Origin: Natronosalvus vescus
GTDB lineage: Archaea > Halobacteriota > Halobacteria > Halobacteriales > Natrialbaceae
Direction of reading: 5' to 3'
NCBI RefSeq assembly: GCF_023973145.1
Contig: NZ_CP099546.1
Span: 124,001 to 188,000 of the forward strand
Length of the DNA: 64,000 nt
The notes beneath the pieces were generated by a model, which saw only the letters and a list, made by a program, of their open reading frames with translations, was not told where the DNA came from and searched no databases. The translations under genes and the position numbers were made by a program. Positions 62,703 through 64,000 of this stretch are shown piece by piece (positions within the stretch are counted from its first letter, which is position 1; every line of letters begins with the position of its first letter).

Positions 62703-63146
62703 ATGTCTTGGGGAAGGCTTGGGGGGACGTTCGATCGCGTCCGATCCGTCATCGGATACGACGACACGACCAATGGGCAAACCACGACGACCGAGCGGAA
62801 CCGAGCGACTGCAACCGAAATAGCCGCCGGGGAAGGGACTCCTCCTGCGCAGATCAACGAAGAAGAGCCACTCGAGACCCTCGAACCGACCGATAGCGAC
62901 CTCGAGTCGCTCCTCGGTGACGTCTCCGACGTGTCCACCACCGCTGATGAAGCGGGCGGTACGACGTCGGATCCCTCCTCGGACGACGAGGAGATCGTCG
63001 AGGCGCTCGACGAGGCGTTCGTCGATCTCGAGTGGATGGTCGGTCAAGAGACTGCAGACCCGACCGATGGTCTCGAGGTGTCACCGGAAGAGACCCGTTT
63101 CGAGTGGGTCGATCCGACGTCGCTCGAGGCCGTCGACGGGCAGTAA
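62703..63146 (+). CDS. Acidic hypothetical protein
   Basis: The 147-residue product starts MSWGRLGGTFDRVRSVIGYD and is strongly acidic, with a disordered middle (DVSTTADEAGGTTSDPSSDD) and a helix near residues 95-115 (EEIVEALDEAFVDLEWMVGQ). No membrane segment or motif is seen. A good TATA-like element before the start supports expression. It lies just after the zinc-ribbon membrane protein gene and may be related in role, but nothing shows this. Confidence 0.7.
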   Translation: MSWGRLGGTFDRVRSVIGYDDTTNGQTTTTERNRATATEIAAGEGTPPAQINEEEPLETLEPTDSDLESLLGDVSDVSTTADEAGGTTSDPSSDDEEIVEALDEAFVDLEWMVGQETADPTDGLEVSPEETRFEWVDPTSLEAVDGQ

Positions 63147-63485
63147 CCCGTCGGCGACGACTGGGTATTTTGTTCGGTGGAACGGGAAGGCAGTTTTTTC
63201 GCCTCACTGAACGTCGAATCGACGCCAAACGAGTTGGACGACACAGCGGTGGTCAGCGTCTCGAGCTGATCGCGGTCGCTGCACGACGCTCGAGGTGTAA
63301 CGGGTGAATTCGAACTCGACCTCGAGCCCGTCGAAGACGTGGCACCCCTCCTTGGCGTCCCTCAACGGCGTGAACGCTGAGTGTGCGTCACCGTTCGGTA
63401 AGGTCTGGTAGTAATCGTGCCGGTAAAACCGAACCAGAGCGGACGTCCAGGAAGGAACTGGACGGATGGTGGGGCGTCCATTCGG
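63147..63485. other. Intergenic region
   Basis: About 340 bases between the acidic protein gene and the minus-strand partial gene show no coding frame with protein character and no strong hairpin or repeat. Confidence 0.4.
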
Positions 63486-64000
63486 TTAGTTGCTCCCACA
63501 GTACTCTGCGTCCACGTGTATGCCGTAGTAGGGATATCGTTCGACGGAGACACCCGTTTCGCGGCCTTTGTACGTCGAGAACAGACCGGGTGCGGGGTTA
63601 CCCGATGGAGCTTCGTCGTATCCCTGGATTTTGATCGCTTCCTCGCCGTCCTGTAGCGACCACCCGTCGTGAAAGTCGATGCCGATCTCCACGACCCCAT
63701 CGGATGAATCGTCGAACGTCACGGTTCCAGCCTTACTGGTCTGTCCAGCGAGGAGGTCGTGAGTCGACCCGTCCACCCACGGTGTATACGTGGCCCAGCT
63801 TCCGGTGCCGTCACTCGAGTATGGTTCGCCGTCAACCCAGGCAGTCTCCGATTCGCAGGGGCACTCACAGGAGACCTCGATCTGCCTGTCACGATCCGTT
63901 TCCACCGAGAACTCCTCTCCGGCGGCCTCGACGCCGAAGGTGATCGTCGTCGTGCGTACGTTGGAGGCGGTACAGTCGACGTCGACGGAAACCACCCCGG
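63486..64000 (-). CDS. Secreted-type beta-rich protein (5' end beyond window)
   Basis: The frame is open from the right edge to a stop at 63486, so the N-terminus is outside the window; at least 171 codons are present. The sequence is beta-rich with cysteine pairs (IEVSCECPCESETAW, DAEYCGSN) and segments such as DDSSDGVVEIGIDFHDGWSL and GLFSTYKGRETGVSVERYPY. It has the look of an extracellular Ig-like or adhesin-type domain, matching the surface-protein neighbourhood. No family is recognised. Confidence 0.7.
   Translation of the reverse strand, partial: GVVSVDVDCTASNVRTTTITFGVEAAGEEFSVETDRDRQIEVSCECPCESETAWVDGEPYSSDGTGSWATYTPWVDGSTHDLLAGQTSKAGTVTFDDSSDGVVEIGIDFHDGWSLQDGEEAIKIQGYDEAPSGNPAPGLFSTYKGRETGVSVERYPYYGIHVDAEYCGSN

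Overview
The window comes from a haloarchaeon (class Halobacteria). Predicted proteins are strongly acidic, CTCGAG is very common, and there are twin-arginine lipoproteins, haloarchaeal-style histidine kinases, a Bat-type helix-turn-helix regulator, PGF-CTERM-like surface proteins and upstream TATA elements about 25-30 nt from start codons, as expected for leaderless transcripts. The CTCGAG bias suggests a Natrialbales relative (inference).

Layout. 0-4 kb: a minus-strand operon cut by the left edge (small pilin-like protein, large secreted membrane-anchored protein, Tat lipoprotein, polytopic VirB6/TrbL-like protein), read here as part of a conjugation-like secretion apparatus. 4-9 kb: an intact DUF234-type ATPase beside two decayed copies, one split by a 281-bp inverted-repeat element, then a zinc-finger/SWIM pair and a MOSC protein. 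9-18 kb: a DUF2080-type pair, two intact histidine kinases, one broken kinase, small membrane and lipoprotein genes, a secreted beta-helix protein and a winged-helix regulator. 18-22 kb: arylamine N-acetyltransferase, AI-2E-type transporter, an OB-fold ssDNA-binding protein and the remnant of an ArdC-like zincin. 22-27 kb: a GC-rich island with DgcN and DgcA (D-glutamate catabolism), a divergent YkvI-like permease, a Bat-type regulator and an HpcH/HpaI aldolase. 27-32 kb: a third DUF234 remnant, an S9 peptidase, a secreted ComEC-like metallo-beta-lactamase lipoprotein with DUF3006, and VapBC. 32-38 kb: a 1,401-residue TraD/HerA-like ATPase with a PD-(D/E)XK-like C-terminus, then 1.9 kb with almost no genes.

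38-64 kb is a cell-surface region: a 3,063-residue S8 protease with a PGF-CTERM-like tail, a type IV pilin-like protein with a polymer-type beta-helix, GlmS with a GlmU-like nucleotidyltransferase (amino-sugar supply), and several signal-peptide proteins with acidic stalks and C-terminal membrane anchors. One stand-alone tnpB with intact catalytic residues lies among them.

Many short palindromic ends starting TTGAC(A/C)(T/C)CCTC recur across the window. They resemble IS200/IS605-derived non-autonomous elements (PATE-like), and several lie exactly where genes are broken or altered. The left 38 kb therefore reads as accessory DNA that has been repeatedly invaded; the right part looks more stable. 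The best candidates for under-described biology are the secretion-like module with its large ATPase, the haloarchaeal D-glutamate island, the giant protease with its surface neighbours, and the solo palindromic ends.
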